A DNA stretch of 39,196 nt from Halothiobacillus sp. (GCA_024636015.1 JAGXHU010000073.1:1-39196); one strand, 5' to 3'. Shown: positions 16,841 through 25,812, counted from the first letter of the stretch. Numbers and translations: made by a program. The notes: generated by a model not told the origin, from the sequence alone.

Positions 16841-18548
16841 AGTCGGTCCGAAGGTGACGGCGGCACGTTACGATTTTCATGGCGGGATCCATCCGCCGGA
16901 AAACAAACAGTTGACCCGGGATCGACCGATTCGCGATTTGCCCCTCATGGCCCGATATGTCCTTCCGCTGCACATGCACATCGGTGCTTCGGCGCGCCCA
17001 GTGGTCAAGGTGGGCGATCAAGTTGGCAAAGGGCAGGTTCTGGCACAGGCCACCGATTTCATTTCGGCCACGATCCATGCGCCAACCTCCGGCTTGGTGG
17101 CCGCCATCGATGATCACCTGATTCCGCACCCGGGTGGGCTTGCCGCTCCGTCGATCCAGTTGGTGGCGGACGGCGCCGATCGTTGGGCAGAAACCCTCGA
17201 ACCCTGGTCGGATTACGCGGCCCGCTCGCCGACGGAATTGCGTGCCCGCTTGCGTGAGTCCGGTGTGGTCGGTCTGGGGGGCGCCGTATTTCCGACGGCG
17301 GCCAAGTTGGCGACGGGAACGGCCCAAGTGACGACTCTGGTGCTCAACGGCGCCGAGTGCGAACCCTACATTACCTGTGATGATCGTCTGATGCGCGAGG
17401 CACCGGCGGATATCGTCGCCGGGGCGCAGATCGTGATGCACATGCTGGGCGCCACACAGTGCCTGATCGGCATTGAGGACAACAAGCCCGAGGCGCTGAA
17501 GGCCATGCGCGCCGCCGCCAAAGACCCACGTTTTACCGTGGTTTCGGTGCCGACCCGCTATCCGGCGGGCGGAGAAAAGCAGTTGATCCGTATGCTGACC
17601 GGCATCGAGGTGCCGCGCGGTCGTCGCGCCATGGAATATGGCCTGATCTGTCTGAACGTCGCCACAGTTTCGGCAACCCATGATGCCATCGTTTACGGGA
17701 AACCGATGATCGACCGGATCATGACGTTGACGGGCGGTGGCGTGAAGCAGCCAGACAATTTCCGGGTGCGGATCGGCACGTTGATGAACGATGTTGTTGC
17801 CGCCGCGGGTGGATATCGGGCTGGGGTCGACCGGCTGATTATGGGCGGGCCGATGATGGGATTCTCCCTGCCTGACGATGCCGTACCGGTCGTCAAGGCG
17901 ACGAACTGCATGTTGTCCCTGCGGCCCGAGGATCGCCCCGCCGAACCTGCACCACAGCCCTGTATCCGGTGCAGTCTGTGTGCCGAAGCCTGTCCGGCGG
18001 ATCTTTTGCCCCAGCAATTGTACTGGTATGCCCGTTCGCGTCAGTTTGACCGGGCAGTGGCCTATCATCTGTTCGATTGTATTGAATGTGGCGTCTGCAC
18101 CGCGGTGTGTCCATCCCATCTTCCCCTGGTGGATTATTACCGATTTGCCAAAACTGAGATATGGGCACAGGAACGGGAGAAATCCAAGGCCACAGTTGCC
18201 CGGGATCGGTTCGAGTTCCGCAAGGAACGGCTGGAACGCCAGAAAGCAGAACGAGAAGCAGCCTTGAACAAGAAACGTCAGATCCTGGAAGCCAAGGCCG
18301 CCACCAAGGCAGCACAGTCACCCAAACCCGCTGGTGGCGTACCGGGTGAGTCCCAGGCCAGTACTGAAACCGTTGCCGCTGAGGTGGCTTATGGCGAGTA
18401 TCGACCGAGCCAGGCACCGATCGACACCCGGCTGGATTCCGCTGTTGAAGCTGCGCGCGCCCGCTCCAAAGCCCGTCGCGCGGCCCTGGAAGCACAGCGG
18501 ACCGAAGCGCCTATTCCCGAGTCCGATGACGAGAGTGAAGAAATATGA
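16833..18548 (+). CDS. rnfC: Rnf complex NADH-interacting subunit RnfC
   Basis: Peripheral subunit that exchanges electrons with NADH. It begins with the biotinyl-like fold typical of RnfC ([13 protein letters not shown], then [29 protein letters not shown]), followed by the FMN/NADH domain with [15 protein letters not shown] and [17 protein letters not shown]. The SLBB region follows, then two 4Fe-4S motifs at residues about 377-388 ([12 protein letters not shown]) and 416-427 ([12 protein letters not shown]). The last 120 residues are a charged, alanine/lysine/glutamate-rich tail, probably a coiled coil, as in enteric RsxC but shorter (571 residues in all). I chose ATG 16833, overlapping rnfB by 8 bases; the frame stays open upstream but that part lies inside rnfB. 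rnfD overlaps its end by four bases. Confidence 0.95.
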   Translation: MSEVGPKVTAARYDFHGGIHPPENKQLTRDRPIRDLPLMARYVLPLHMHIGASARPVVKVGDQVGKGQVLAQATDFISATIHAPTSGLVAAIDDHLIPHPGGLAAPSIQLVADGADRWAETLEPWSDYAARSPTELRARLRESGVVGLGGAVFPTAAKLATGTAQVTTLVLNGAECEPYITCDDRLMREAPADIVAGAQIVMHMLGATQCLIGIEDNKPEALKAMRAAAKDPRFTVVSVPTRYPAGGEKQLIRMLTGIEVPRGRRAMEYGLICLNVATVSATHDAIVYGKPMIDRIMTLTGGGVKQPDNFRVRIGTLMNDVVAAAGGYRAGVDRLIMGGPMMGFSLPDDAVPVVKATNCMLSLRPEDRPAEPAPQPCIRCSLCAEACPADLLPQQLYWYARSRQFDRAVAYHLFDCIECGVCTAVCPSHLPLVDYYRFAKTEIWAQEREKSKATVARDRFEFRKERLERQKAEREAALNKKRQILEAKAATKAAQSPKPAGGVPGESQASTETVAAEVAYGEYRPSQAPIDTRLDSAVEAARARSKARRAALEAQRTEAPIPESDDESEEI

Positions 18549-19594
18549 AATTTGGGACCCAATCCAGTCCGCTGTCTGAAGGCGTCAACAGTGTCCAGCG
18601 AGTCATGCTTACGGTATGGCTGGCCCTGGTGCCGGGGACGATTGCGGCAACAGCCTTGCTGGGCTGGGGCGTGCTCATCAACGTGGTGCTGGCGGTGATG
18701 ACCGGTCTCGCGGCTGAGGCCATGATGCTTTGGCTGCGGGCTCGGCCGGTACGTCCGGCGATCACGGATGGTTCGGTGGTTGTTCTTGCCTGGATATTTG
18801 CGCTGTGCCTGCCTAACCTCGGGCCCTGGTGGCTACCGGTGTTTGGTGCCATTTTTGCCGTGATCGTGGCCAAACAACTATATGGCGGGCTTGGATTCAA
18901 TCTCTTCAACCCGGCGATGGTGGGCTATGTGGTTCTGCTGATTTCCTTCCCCGAGCCGATGACGCGCTGGGGGCCGGCGATCGATGTCGGTGGGGGTGCC
19001 CTGAATCTCGTGCAAAGTCTGGCCTGGTCGTTCAGTGGCGCGCTGCCGACCGGGATTGGTTATGACGGCCTGAGCGTCGCCACGCCGCTGGATCACATGC
19101 GTGAACAAATCATGGCCGGCGCGCCCATTCATGCCGTGACCCAGAGCGTATTGGGTGGTGCTGGACTCGCCCGATCCTGGAATCTGTGGTTGGGGGCGGC
19201 ATTTTTGCTGGGTGGGGCATTGATGCTGTGGCGCGGTGTGATCCGCTGGCATATTCCGGTCGCGGTACTCGCCGGTGTTGCCGGCATGTCGGGGTTTCTC
19301 TGGTTGATTGCCCCCGCAACGCACGCTTCCCCCTTGTTTCATCTGGTCTCAGGCGCCACGATCTTTGGGGCGTTTTTCGTGGCAACCGATCCGGTAACGG
19401 CTTCGACGACGCAGCGGGGCCGATTGATTTTCGGTTTCGGCATTGGGGTGTTCACGGTGCTGATCCGCAGTTTCGGCAATTATCCTGATGGCGTGGCCTT
19501 TGCCGTCCTGCTGATGAATCTGTGTGTGCCGCTCATCGACTATTACACCCAACCTCGTGTGTTTGGTCATAAAACCGCAGGTAAGTTGCGATGA
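18545..19594 (+). CDS. rnfD: Rnf complex membrane subunit RnfD
   Basis: Polytopic membrane subunit, homologous to NqrB, that carries covalent FMN and probably takes part in ion movement. Hydrophobic segments run through most of the 349 residues. Family landmarks are the RPVRPAITDGSVVVLAWIFALCLP stretch, GGLGFNLFNPAMVGYV, and FGAFFVATDPVTAS near the end. The flavinylation site is seen as DGLSVATPL, which puts the FMN-bearing threonine at residue 180 (ApbE-type motif Dxx(S/T)xAT). The start overlaps rnfC by four bases (ATGA), and rnfG starts in the same way at its end. It continues the tight rnfABCDGE order. Confidence 0.95.
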   Translation: MKFGTQSSPLSEGVNSVQRVMLTVWLALVPGTIAATALLGWGVLINVVLAVMTGLAAEAMMLWLRARPVRPAITDGSVVVLAWIFALCLPNLGPWWLPVFGAIFAVIVAKQLYGGLGFNLFNPAMVGYVVLLISFPEPMTRWGPAIDVGGGALNLVQSLAWSFSGALPTGIGYDGLSVATPLDHMREQIMAGAPIHAVTQSVLGGAGLARSWNLWLGAAFLLGGALMLWRGVIRWHIPVAVLAGVAGMSGFLWLIAPATHASPLFHLVSGATIFGAFFVATDPVTASTTQRGRLIFGFGIGVFTVLIRSFGNYPDGVAFAVLLMNLCVPLIDYYTQPRVFGHKTAGKLR

Positions 19595-20343
19595 AACGCC
19601 TTCTGAAGCTGGATCGGAGTCGGATCGTGATCACCGCGCTGCTGCTGGTGGGGTTCTCCATCGTCGGTGTTGGGCTTGTCGCGGTGACCGAGGAGGGCAC
19701 GCGTGCCCGGATTTCCGAAGCGGCATTGGCCGTGCTTCGGGCACAGGTCAGTGCTGTTCTGCCCAAGGGGCATTTCAATAACGACCCGGCCGATACCGCC
19801 TTTTTGCTGCCGAACCCTGCCGAACTAAATCTACCGCCGTTAAAGCCTGCGGTGCAGGATTCTACCAAGCGACTGGCAGCGGCAACCGAAGCTGGTGTCG
19901 TTGGTTTCAGGGCGAGCTTGAACGGTGCGGTGACGGCGGTGGTGCTGCCGGTAATCACCCACTATGGTTACAGCGGAGACATCAAATTGATTGTCGGCGT
20001 CGACCGGGACGGGGTGGTTACCGGTGTGCGTGTGACCCGTCAGAATGAAACGCCGGGGCTGGGCGACAAAATCGAGCCGGACAAATCCAACTGGATTTTC
20101 AGTTTCGACGGCAAAAGCCTGAAAAACCCCGACACTAAGGGCTGGGCGGTCAAGAAGGATGGTGGGGTGTTCGATCAGTTTACCGGTGCAACCATCACGC
20201 CACGGGCTGTCGTCGGCGCCATTCATCAGGTTTTGTCCTATGTGCAGAAGCACCATACGGAACTGTTTTCGAGTACGGGTGCAAAACCCAAACCGGGATC
20301 AAATGATCAATCGACATCAGAAGGGTCGAGGAGTACGCAATGA
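19591..20343 (+). CDS. rnfG: Rnf complex flavoprotein subunit RnfG
   Basis: A single membrane anchor (residues about 12-32) holds an extracytoplasmic FMN-binding domain, related to NqrC. The domain contains YGYSGDIKLIVGVDRDG and the conserved NETPGLGDKI, then the flavinylation motif DQFTGAT, with FMN expected on Thr201. The remaining 45 residues are polar and low in complexity. Length is 250 residues (E. coli RsxG about 206), the difference lying in a loop after the anchor (HFNNDPADTAFLLP region) and in the polar tail. ATGA overlaps join it to rnfD before and rnfE after. An apbE gene for flavin attachment must lie elsewhere, as none is in the window. Confidence 0.94.
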   Translation: MKRLLKLDRSRIVITALLLVGFSIVGVGLVAVTEEGTRARISEAALAVLRAQVSAVLPKGHFNNDPADTAFLLPNPAELNLPPLKPAVQDSTKRLAAATEAGVVGFRASLNGAVTAVVLPVITHYGYSGDIKLIVGVDRDGVVTGVRVTRQNETPGLGDKIEPDKSNWIFSFDGKSLKNPDTKGWAVKKDGGVFDQFTGATITPRAVVGAIHQVLSYVQKHHTELFSSTGAKPKPGSNDQSTSEGSRSTQ

Positions 20344-21038
20344 GTGACGTTTCCTATCGCGAATTGGCGGTGCAGGGGCTGTGGAAAAACAACCCCGGCC
20401 TGGTTCAGATTCTCGGAATGTGTCCGATGATGGCGATTTCCACGACGGTAGTGAATTCGCTGGGTCTGGCTTTGGCCACGATACTGACCATGGTCGTATC
20501 CAACGGCCTGGCATCGTCCATACGACACTGGGTGCGTCCCGAAGTGCGGTTGCCCGTCTTTGTGATGGTCGTCGCCTCGGTGGTCACGGTGATCGAGCTG
20601 CTCATGAATGCCTATATGAACACCCTCTACCATGCCCTGGGCATTTTCCTGCCTCTGATTGTGACCAACTGCATCGTGATTGCCCGGGTGGAAGGCTTCG
20701 CCGCACGAAATCAAGTTATTCCCGCCCTCTACGATGGTTTGATGATGGGGTTGGGGTTCGGCCTTGTGCTGATCGTATTGGGGGCCATTCGTGAAGTGCT
20801 GGGTTTCGGCACGCTCCTGGCCAATGCCCAGCAATTGTTTGGCCCGGTGGCCGCGCACTGGACGCTGCATATCCTGCCTGAACAGGCCCATTTCCTCTTG
20901 GCGATTTTGCCGCCTGGCGCATTCATGGCGCTGGCGGTACTGATTGCCCTGAAACAGGCGCTCGAGCGGCGCCAGGCCAATCGAAAACAAGTTATCTCGA
21001 CCGAGCCCATCGGGGGAACGGCACCGTCGTTTTCTTGA
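20340..21038 (+). CDS. rnfE: Rnf complex membrane subunit RnfE (RsxE)
   Basis: Integral membrane partner of RnfA, with the mirrored fold that shares the intramembrane iron centre. Landmarks are LWKNNPGLVQILGMCPMMAIST near the N-terminus (cysteine in LGMCP), RLPVFVMVVASVVTVIELLMNAY, and HALGIFLPLIVTNCIVIARVEGFA, with the second conserved cysteine. Six hydrophobic segments are predicted by eye. Length is 232 residues, close to E. coli RsxE (231). It starts with an ATGA overlap after rnfG and is the last rnf gene. Neither nth nor rnfH follows, although nth often ends this operon in gammaproteobacteria. No hairpin terminator is seen in the 50 bases before the facing gene at 21089. Confidence 0.95.
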   Translation: MSDVSYRELAVQGLWKNNPGLVQILGMCPMMAISTTVVNSLGLALATILTMVVSNGLASSIRHWVRPEVRLPVFVMVVASVVTVIELLMNAYMNTLYHALGIFLPLIVTNCIVIARVEGFAARNQVIPALYDGLMMGLGFGLVLIVLGAIREVLGFGTLLANAQQLFGPVAAHWTLHILPEQAHFLLAILPPGAFMALAVLIALKQALERRQANRKQVISTEPIGGTAPSFS

Positions 21039-21088
21039 ACCCGCGCGCTGCCGATATCAAAATGGTGGTAATCCCCGGTCCACCGTAT

Positions 21089-21508
21089 TCAGCGTTTTTC
21101 CGATACGCATAGCGGCGTTTGGTTGGGGTGTTCGACCGCCGTGGCGATGGCCGCAACGAATTGTTGCAGTTCATCCGGGGTCAGCACGGACAGCATTCGG
21201 TTCATGAGCAGGGGGTCGATGCGGGCGAGGCTGGCGCCACCTTCGCTCAGCGGAACCCAGATTCCGGCGGAACGTTGTTCGTCCTCAAGGTCCTCCGCGC
21301 GTGCTGCGGCTTCGTTCAGTTGCGTATCGGACTCGTACCACGCTTCGATCTGATCCAGCAGGGCGTCATCAATATCGTCGGGTATGGCCACGATGGTGAC
21401 AGCATCATTGATCGGGTCCGGGCGACTCGTTACGACCAACCCAAGCGCCTCGACCTGGGTCACAAAGTTGGCGCCTCGGTCGTTCGTCAAAAAACAGAAT
21501 TCATACAT
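21089..21508 (-). CDS. Hypothetical acidic protein, 139 residues
   Basis: I do not recognise this protein. The start MYEFCFLTNDRGANFVTQVEALG reads like a strand-helix opening of a ferredoxin-like fold, followed by TIVAIPDDIDDALLDQIEAWYESD, a helix-rich middle with many acidic residues, and a C-terminal helix LTPDELQQFVAAIATAVEHP. No signal peptide, membrane segment or metal motif is visible; the two cysteines are not close together. It is very likely real: GAGG lies 8 bases before its ATG and the composition is protein-like. It faces rnfE, with 50 bases between the stops, so it is not part of that operon. A small soluble cytosolic protein is all that can be said. Confidence 0.7.
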   Translation of the reverse strand: MYEFCFLTNDRGANFVTQVEALGLVVTSRPDPINDAVTIVAIPDDIDDALLDQIEAWYESDTQLNEAAARAEDLEDEQRSAGIWVPLSEGGASLARIDPLLMNRMLSVLTPDELQQFVAAIATAVEHPNQTPLCVSEKR

Positions 21509-21665
21509 TTTATTTGCCTCATGCGTCTGTGATCGCGTGTTGGTATTGTCATCGCACCGTTTGCGACGGATGCCGACTGCTTATGCCCCGGTCGGTCGGT
21601 ACGGTACCTGGTGGGGGTTTCGCCCGGTTGGGTAGCTAAATCAAATGGTTGAGTGTTTCGCTGGG

Positions 21666-21693
21666 TTGAATTGGCTTGCTTTCCGGCTAGAGT
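21666..21693 (+). promoter_or_regulatory. Weak candidate promoter for the 43-residue membrane protein
   Basis: TTGAAT (21666-21671) and TAGAGT (21688-21693) are each 4-of-6 matches to the sigma70 hexamers, 16 bases apart. Transcription would start near 21700, putting the small hairpin CCCCA/TGGGG (21704-21719) at the very 5' end of the message. The rest of 21533-21665 shows nothing I can name. Confidence 0.3.
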
Positions 21694-21740
21694 ACCTGAA
21701 CTACCCCATAATTTTGGGGGTTTGATGGGAGCAGGTGATT

Positions 21741-21872
21741 ATGAGCATTGAAACTCAGATTGTTGTTATGTCAATCATCGCCATGATCGGCATTATCGGT
21801 ATGCCGGCCTATCTCTTCTGGTGGTTCTGGAAAAAATCCGGACAGGCCATGAGGGAAAAGCACCTTCATTAA
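21741..21872 (+). CDS. Small single-span membrane protein, 43 residues
   Basis: An ATG at 21741 opens a 43-codon frame ending in TAA at 21870-21872. Residues about 6-30 are strongly hydrophobic, rich in Ile and Met, and end with the aromatic cluster YLFWWFWKK at the membrane interface; the last 13 residues are basic. That is the look of a genuine single-pass peptide with its C-terminus in the cytoplasm. A GGGAGCAGG ribosome binding stretch lies just upstream. Similar small subunits accompany terminal oxidases and transporters, but I do not recognise this one and no such complex adjoins it. It lies between two minus-strand genes in an otherwise gene-free 480 bases. Hairpins precede (21704-21719) and follow (21950-21975) it. 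Confidence 0.65.
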   Translation: MSIETQIVVMSIIAMIGIIGMPAYLFWWFWKKSGQAMREKHLH

Positions 21873-21949
21873 GAGGGTATCTGGCGTTTGTCGACGCGGC
21901 CCGTTAGCGTCGCCGTTCCCGCCACATTTTCTTCCACTCCGACAAGCGT

Positions 21950-21975
21950 AATGCCCCGATTTTCGTCCGGGCATT
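21950..21975. terminator. Candidate bidirectional hairpin terminator
   Basis: AATGCCC (21950-21956) pairs with GGGCATT (21969-21975), with an inner CGA/TCG stem and a TTT loop. It lies between the 43-residue gene (plus) and the end of the AraC-type gene (minus). No run of T follows on either strand, so termination is only possible, not certain. Confidence 0.4.
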
Positions 21976-22014
21976 CTGTGTCGTGTTTATACGGACCGAT
22001 TTGGTTGCGTCGGT

Positions 22015-22881
22015 CTACTGCAGGGGCAGGTAGAGATCGGTAATCAGTTCATGTTCCTCGACGTCGGGAATGAGATTCAAATAATGGAAAAATAGCGGGA
22101 AATCGCGCAGGGCTTCGCCGCTCTCCGGTAACCAGTCCCGGTAGAGATAAACCGCGCTTGCGCCGATTCCCTGATGGCTGCCCAGATGGCGAACCCGGGC
22201 GCAGCGACCGGCCGGTATCGTCCGATTGACGATGCCGAATGAGTTGTCGAGAACGGCCTCGTTCACTGATCCACATAGATTGAATCGAAACTCATCCGGC
22301 TCCGTGGTCTGTGGGTTGTCATAGGCAATACCGAAGCTCTTGCTGGTGTGAACCGGTGATAATCCGCTTTGCTTGCGCCATTCGATGAAGCGTTTTACCG
22401 AATCGTTGATCAATTCGGGATCGCCCCGGTGTTCCAGCGCTGCAATTTTCGTTTCTTCAAAGTCGACAATGGTGACGTTCATGTTTTGGAGCCTCTCCGG
22501 CGTAACAGTCTGTAATTGAGCCCACCAGGGTTTCCAGGCGGGCGACTTCCTGAACTGGGAGGGCGTCTGGTCGAAGATTCTTTTGAATGCGCGCGAAAAT
22601 GATTCCGGGTTTTCGAAACCGGCATCCAGCGCAATATCGATGATACGGGCGTCCCCACCAAAAACGAGTTGGTAGGATGCGCGTTTCAAGCGCATCAGCG
22701 GGACATATCGGTAGACATTGATCCCGGTGTGACTGGAAAACACCCGATGGAAGTGAAACTTGGAAAAGCTGGCCACCTGGCTCAGCCGTTCCACGGACAA
22801 ATCCCCATCCAGATGTTGATCGATGTAGTCGATCACCTTGCCAAAGCGTTCTCGATAAGTGCGTGCGGTCGAGTCGTTCAC
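22015..22881 (-). CDS. AraC-family regulator with GyrI-like effector domain
   Basis: A 288-residue transcription factor. Residues about 8-110 are the AraC/XylS DNA-binding domain with two helix-turn-helices: LSVERLSQVASFSKFHFHRVFSSHTG and IIDIALDAGFENPESFSRAFKRIFDQTPSQFRK. The remainder is a GyrI-like (SbmC/Rob C-terminal) ligand-binding domain, beginning VTIVDFEETKIAALEHRGDPELI and including AGRCARVRHLGSHQGIGASAVYLYRDWLPESG and ending ITDLYLPLQ. Such regulators, of the Rob/BltR-like type, sense hydrophobic or cationic compounds and act on stress or efflux genes. Its own target is not evident from the neighbours. It starts at GTG with an excellent GAGGAGG upstream. It points away from radA, whose stop lies about 110 bases upstream of this start. 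Confidence 0.9.
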   Translation of the reverse strand: MNDSTARTYRERFGKVIDYIDQHLDGDLSVERLSQVASFSKFHFHRVFSSHTGINVYRYVPLMRLKRASYQLVFGGDARIIDIALDAGFENPESFSRAFKRIFDQTPSQFRKSPAWKPWWAQLQTVTPERLQNMNVTIVDFEETKIAALEHRGDPELINDSVKRFIEWRKQSGLSPVHTSKSFGIAYDNPQTTEPDEFRFNLCGSVNEAVLDNSFGIVNRTIPAGRCARVRHLGSHQGIGASAVYLYRDWLPESGEALRDFPLFFHYLNLIPDVEEHELITDLYLPLQ

Positions 22882-22989
22882 GAAGTTTCCTCCTCAGTTC
22901 GACACGAACTATGACGTAGGCAGGGTTCGGGTGTCTTGACCGCAATTGCGGGATCAGGTGAGGCAGCCGATATTTCGATGCCCGTTCGG

Positions 22990-24372
22990 CTAGAGGAGAT
23001 CCAGCGCCTGATTGAGGTGACTGACTGCCGTGATGGTCAAGCCGTCAATCGGCCGACCAGGCATATTGGCCTTGGGAATGATGGCGTGTGTAAAACCATG
23101 TTTGGCGGCCTCGGCTAGCCGTTCCTGTCCGCCGCTGACGGGGCGTATTTCACCGGCCAGACCCACTTCACCGAACACGATCAAGCCGTCTGGCAGCGGG
23201 CGATTGCGGAAGCTGGAGAGCACGGCGAGCAGGCTGGGCAGATCAGCCGCCGTTTCAGTGACGCGCACACCGCCCACGACATTCAAAAATACGTCCTGAT
23301 CGTACAGGGCGATTTGCCCATGCCGATGCAGCACCGCCAGTAGCATGGCCAGCCGATTCTGTTCCAGACCCACCGTGAGTCGCCGGGGATTGCCGCCGGG
23401 ATGTTCCGCAACCAGCGCCTGAACTTCGACCAGTAAAGGGCGCGTACCCTCGCGCGTGACCGTGATGACGCTGCCCGCTACGGGCTGCTCGTGACGTGAC
23501 AGAAAAATGGCGGATGGGTTGCTCACCGGTTTTAGGCCGCGATCCGTCATGCCGAACACGCCGATTTCGTTGGCAGCTCCAAAGCGGTTCTTCACGGCGC
23601 GGATCACGCGGAAACGCGCGCTGGGATCACCCTCGAAATACAGCACTGTATCTACCATGTGCTCCAGGACGCGGGGTCCGGCCAATGCCCCTTCCTTGGT
23701 GACGTGACCCACGATGAAGATCGTGACGTCATGCCGTTTGGCGAAACGGACGAGCTGGGCCGTGCCTTCCCGTAGCTGGGAAACGGAACCCGGTGCGGCC
23801 GTGAGCCCTTCCGTGTGCAAGGTCTGGATGGAGTCGACGACCAGCAGGCGGGGGAGTTGGCGGGCGCAATGCGCGAGGATCGATTCGACCGAGGTCTCAC
23901 TCATCAGGGTGAGCTGGCCTTCCTTGCCGGCCAGATCGACGCCCAACCGCTGTGCCCGAAGGGCGACCTGCTGGAGTGATTCTTCGCCCGTGACATATAG
24001 GCAGGGCATGTTGGCCTGCAGGGTCAGCAAGGTTTGCAGCAGAAGGGTGGATTTGCCGATGCCCGGATCGCCGCCGATCAGTACGACCGAACCGGGCACA
24101 AGGCCACCGCCCAGTACGCGATCAAGTTCATCCAGCCCTGTTGATTCCCGAGGGGTGTCGCTGATGCGTACCTCGGACAGAATGGTGATCTGTGGGCCGC
24201 CCCCGGCGTAACCAGTTGCACTGGCGGTGTTCTGGTGCGAGGAGCCACTGGGTAGTTTGATTTCCGCGAGGCTATTCCATGCCCCGCATTCGCTACAGCG
24301 CCCCGCCCATTTGGGGAAATCGGCGCCGCATTCCTGGCAGACGAAGGCAGATTTTTCCTTTGCCCGCGCCAT
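22990..24372 (-). CDS. radA: DNA repair protein RadA (Sms)
   Basis: RecA-like ATPase that helps branch migration during recombinational repair. The N-terminal zinc finger is complete (CQECGADFPKWAGRCSECGAWNS). The ATPase core has Walker A GGDPGIGKSTLL and the family-specific KNRFG motif in VKNRFGAANEIGVFGM. The C-terminal Lon-protease-like domain follows, without the catalytic serine-lysine role (DLPSLLAVLSSFRNRPLPDGLIVFGEVGLAGEIRPV). Length 460 matches E. coli RadA. The ATG overlaps the stop of the upstream CNNM-type gene by one base (TGATG), so the two form a coupled pair. Confidence 0.96.
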   Translation of the reverse strand: MARAKEKSAFVCQECGADFPKWAGRCSECGAWNSLAEIKLPSGSSHQNTASATGYAGGGPQITILSEVRISDTPRESTGLDELDRVLGGGLVPGSVVLIGGDPGIGKSTLLLQTLLTLQANMPCLYVTGEESLQQVALRAQRLGVDLAGKEGQLTLMSETSVESILAHCARQLPRLLVVDSIQTLHTEGLTAAPGSVSQLREGTAQLVRFAKRHDVTIFIVGHVTKEGALAGPRVLEHMVDTVLYFEGDPSARFRVIRAVKNRFGAANEIGVFGMTDRGLKPVSNPSAIFLSRHEQPVAGSVITVTREGTRPLLVEVQALVAEHPGGNPRRLTVGLEQNRLAMLLAVLHRHGQIALYDQDVFLNVVGGVRVTETAADLPSLLAVLSSFRNRPLPDGLIVFGEVGLAGEIRPVSGGQERLAEAAKHGFTHAIIPKANMPGRPIDGLTITAVSHLNQALDLL

Positions 24373-25643
24373 CAGGGGGTGCCGGATTCCATCTTGAAGG
24401 TCAGCCGTGCCATCTCGACCGAGCGTTTGCGCACACTGAGGACTTCAATTTGTACGCCGTCAAGTTCGACGGTGGCACCAACCATGGGCAAAGTCTCGAG
24501 CTGTTCGATGATCAGGCCGTTGAGCGTACTGGCTTCCTGGGTGGGGAGCTCGATCGCCAGCTCCCGGTTGATTTCACGGATCGGCACGTTGCCACGCAGG
24601 AAGAAGCTGCCGTCTTCCTGGGGGGCGATGCCATCGACATCCGATTCGGGGTCGGTGGTGAAGTCGCCGACGATCTCTTCGAGGATGTCTTCCAGCGTCA
24701 CCATGCCCAAGACGTCGCCATATTCGTCTACCACCAGGGCAGAGCGTCGATTTTGTGTCTGAAAATTCAGCAACTGGGTCGTTAGCGGCGTGCCTTCGGG
24801 CACGTAGTACGGTTCGCGCAATAGGCGCTTGAGTTGGCTCTTGGTCAGCGAGTTGTCCATCAGGTGCGCGAATAGCCTGCGGACATTGATGATGCCCACT
24901 GTGTGCTCCACAGAGCCGTGAAAGACCGGTATCCGGCTGTAGGGCGCTGTTCTGAGATGACTCAGGACGTCATCCCAGGGGGCGTCGATATCGATGCCGA
25001 ATATTTCCGCCCGAGGAATCATGATGTCTTCGACCTGCGCCTGTTCGAGTTCAAGCACGGAAAGTAGAAGGCTTTGATTCTGTTCCGGCAGATGGTGGCT
25101 GGATTCGCGCACGATGGTTTGCAGTTCGGCGGTTGACAGCCCCTGAATGTTACTCGCCCGAGTATTGAATCCCAGAATGAACAACAGACCATTGGCCAGC
25201 AGATTGATCAGTTTAATCAGGGGCGACATGAACCGCATGACGAAGGTATAGAAATAGGCCGCCGGCCAAGCGATGCGCTCGGGCGATATCGCGGCGGCGG
25301 TCTTGGGGGCCACTTCTGCAAAAATCAGCAGGGCGAAGGTCATGATGCCGGTGGCGATGGCGATGCCACTGTCGCCGAATACGCGCAGGCCGATCACGGT
25401 CGCGATAGAAGACGCCAGAATATTGGCAAAGTTGTTGCCCAGCAGGATGAGGCCGATCAGTCGATCTGGCTGCTCCAACAGTTTCTGGGCACGCACGGCG
25501 CCGCCATGTCCCCGTTTGGCGAGATGGCGCAACCGATATCGATTCAGAGAAATCAACGCGGTTTCCGAACTCGAAAAAAAAGCCGACACCAGTATGAGGA
25601 TGACGAGCACAGCGATTAAGACGCCAAGATGGATATCGTTCAA
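24372..25643 (-). CDS. CNNM/HlyC-CorC family transporter-like membrane protein (YfjD type)
   Basis: The N-terminal CNNM (DUF21) membrane domain has about four hydrophobic segments (LIAVLVILILVSAFFSSSETALISLNRYRLRHLAK, then LLGNNFANILASSIATVIG and FAEVAPKTAAAISPE). Two CBS domains follow, with MIPRAEIFGIDID and FVVDEYGD-like LVVDEYGDVLGMVTLEDILEEIVGDF. A C-terminal CorC_HlyC domain closes it. Family members are linked to Mg2+/Co2+ efflux or membrane homeostasis; transport here is inferred. Alignment with E. coli YfjD places the start at TTG 25643 (423 residues); an in-frame TTG at 25676 adds 11 residues and neither has a strong ribosome binding site. It overlaps radA by one base and is divergent from flgB. 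Confidence 0.88.
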   Translation of the reverse strand: MNDIHLGVLIAVLVILILVSAFFSSSETALISLNRYRLRHLAKRGHGGAVRAQKLLEQPDRLIGLILLGNNFANILASSIATVIGLRVFGDSGIAIATGIMTFALLIFAEVAPKTAAAISPERIAWPAAYFYTFVMRFMSPLIKLINLLANGLLFILGFNTRASNIQGLSTAELQTIVRESSHHLPEQNQSLLLSVLELEQAQVEDIMIPRAEIFGIDIDAPWDDVLSHLRTAPYSRIPVFHGSVEHTVGIINVRRLFAHLMDNSLTKSQLKRLLREPYYVPEGTPLTTQLLNFQTQNRRSALVVDEYGDVLGMVTLEDILEEIVGDFTTDPESDVDGIAPQEDGSFFLRGNVPIREINRELAIELPTQEASTLNGLIIEQLETLPMVGATVELDGVQIEVLSVRKRSVEMARLTFKMESGTP

Positions 25644-25795
25644 TGAGCATTCTATGGGTAGTAAAACCGAAGCCAAGTGTACGCAAATTCACTCGATAAA
25701 AGAAAGGATTCCGGTCTGAAGTCGCGTTGATCGGGGGAACGCCGTTTCAAGGAATGCGTTGAGATGCTGGCGGGGTATGGGCGGTAATAATTATG

Positions 25796-25812
25796 TTGGC
25801 ACGATTATCGCT
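25796..25812 (+). promoter_or_regulatory. Sigma54 promoter of flgB
   Basis: TTGGCACG at 25796-25803 followed by TCGCT at 25808-25812 keeps the invariant GG (25798-25799) and GC (25810-25811) exactly ten bases apart; the -24 half is perfect. Transcription would start near 25823, 26 bases before flgB. This implies RpoN and a FlrC/FleQ-like activator, as in Vibrio and Pseudomonas. Confidence 0.85.

Noticed and set aside
16512..18119. A 535-codon open frame on the minus strand opposite rnfB and rnfC
   Set aside because: The product is rich in His, Arg and Gln, with no domain, and rnfB/rnfC on the other strand are unmistakable; this is a codon-bias shadow.
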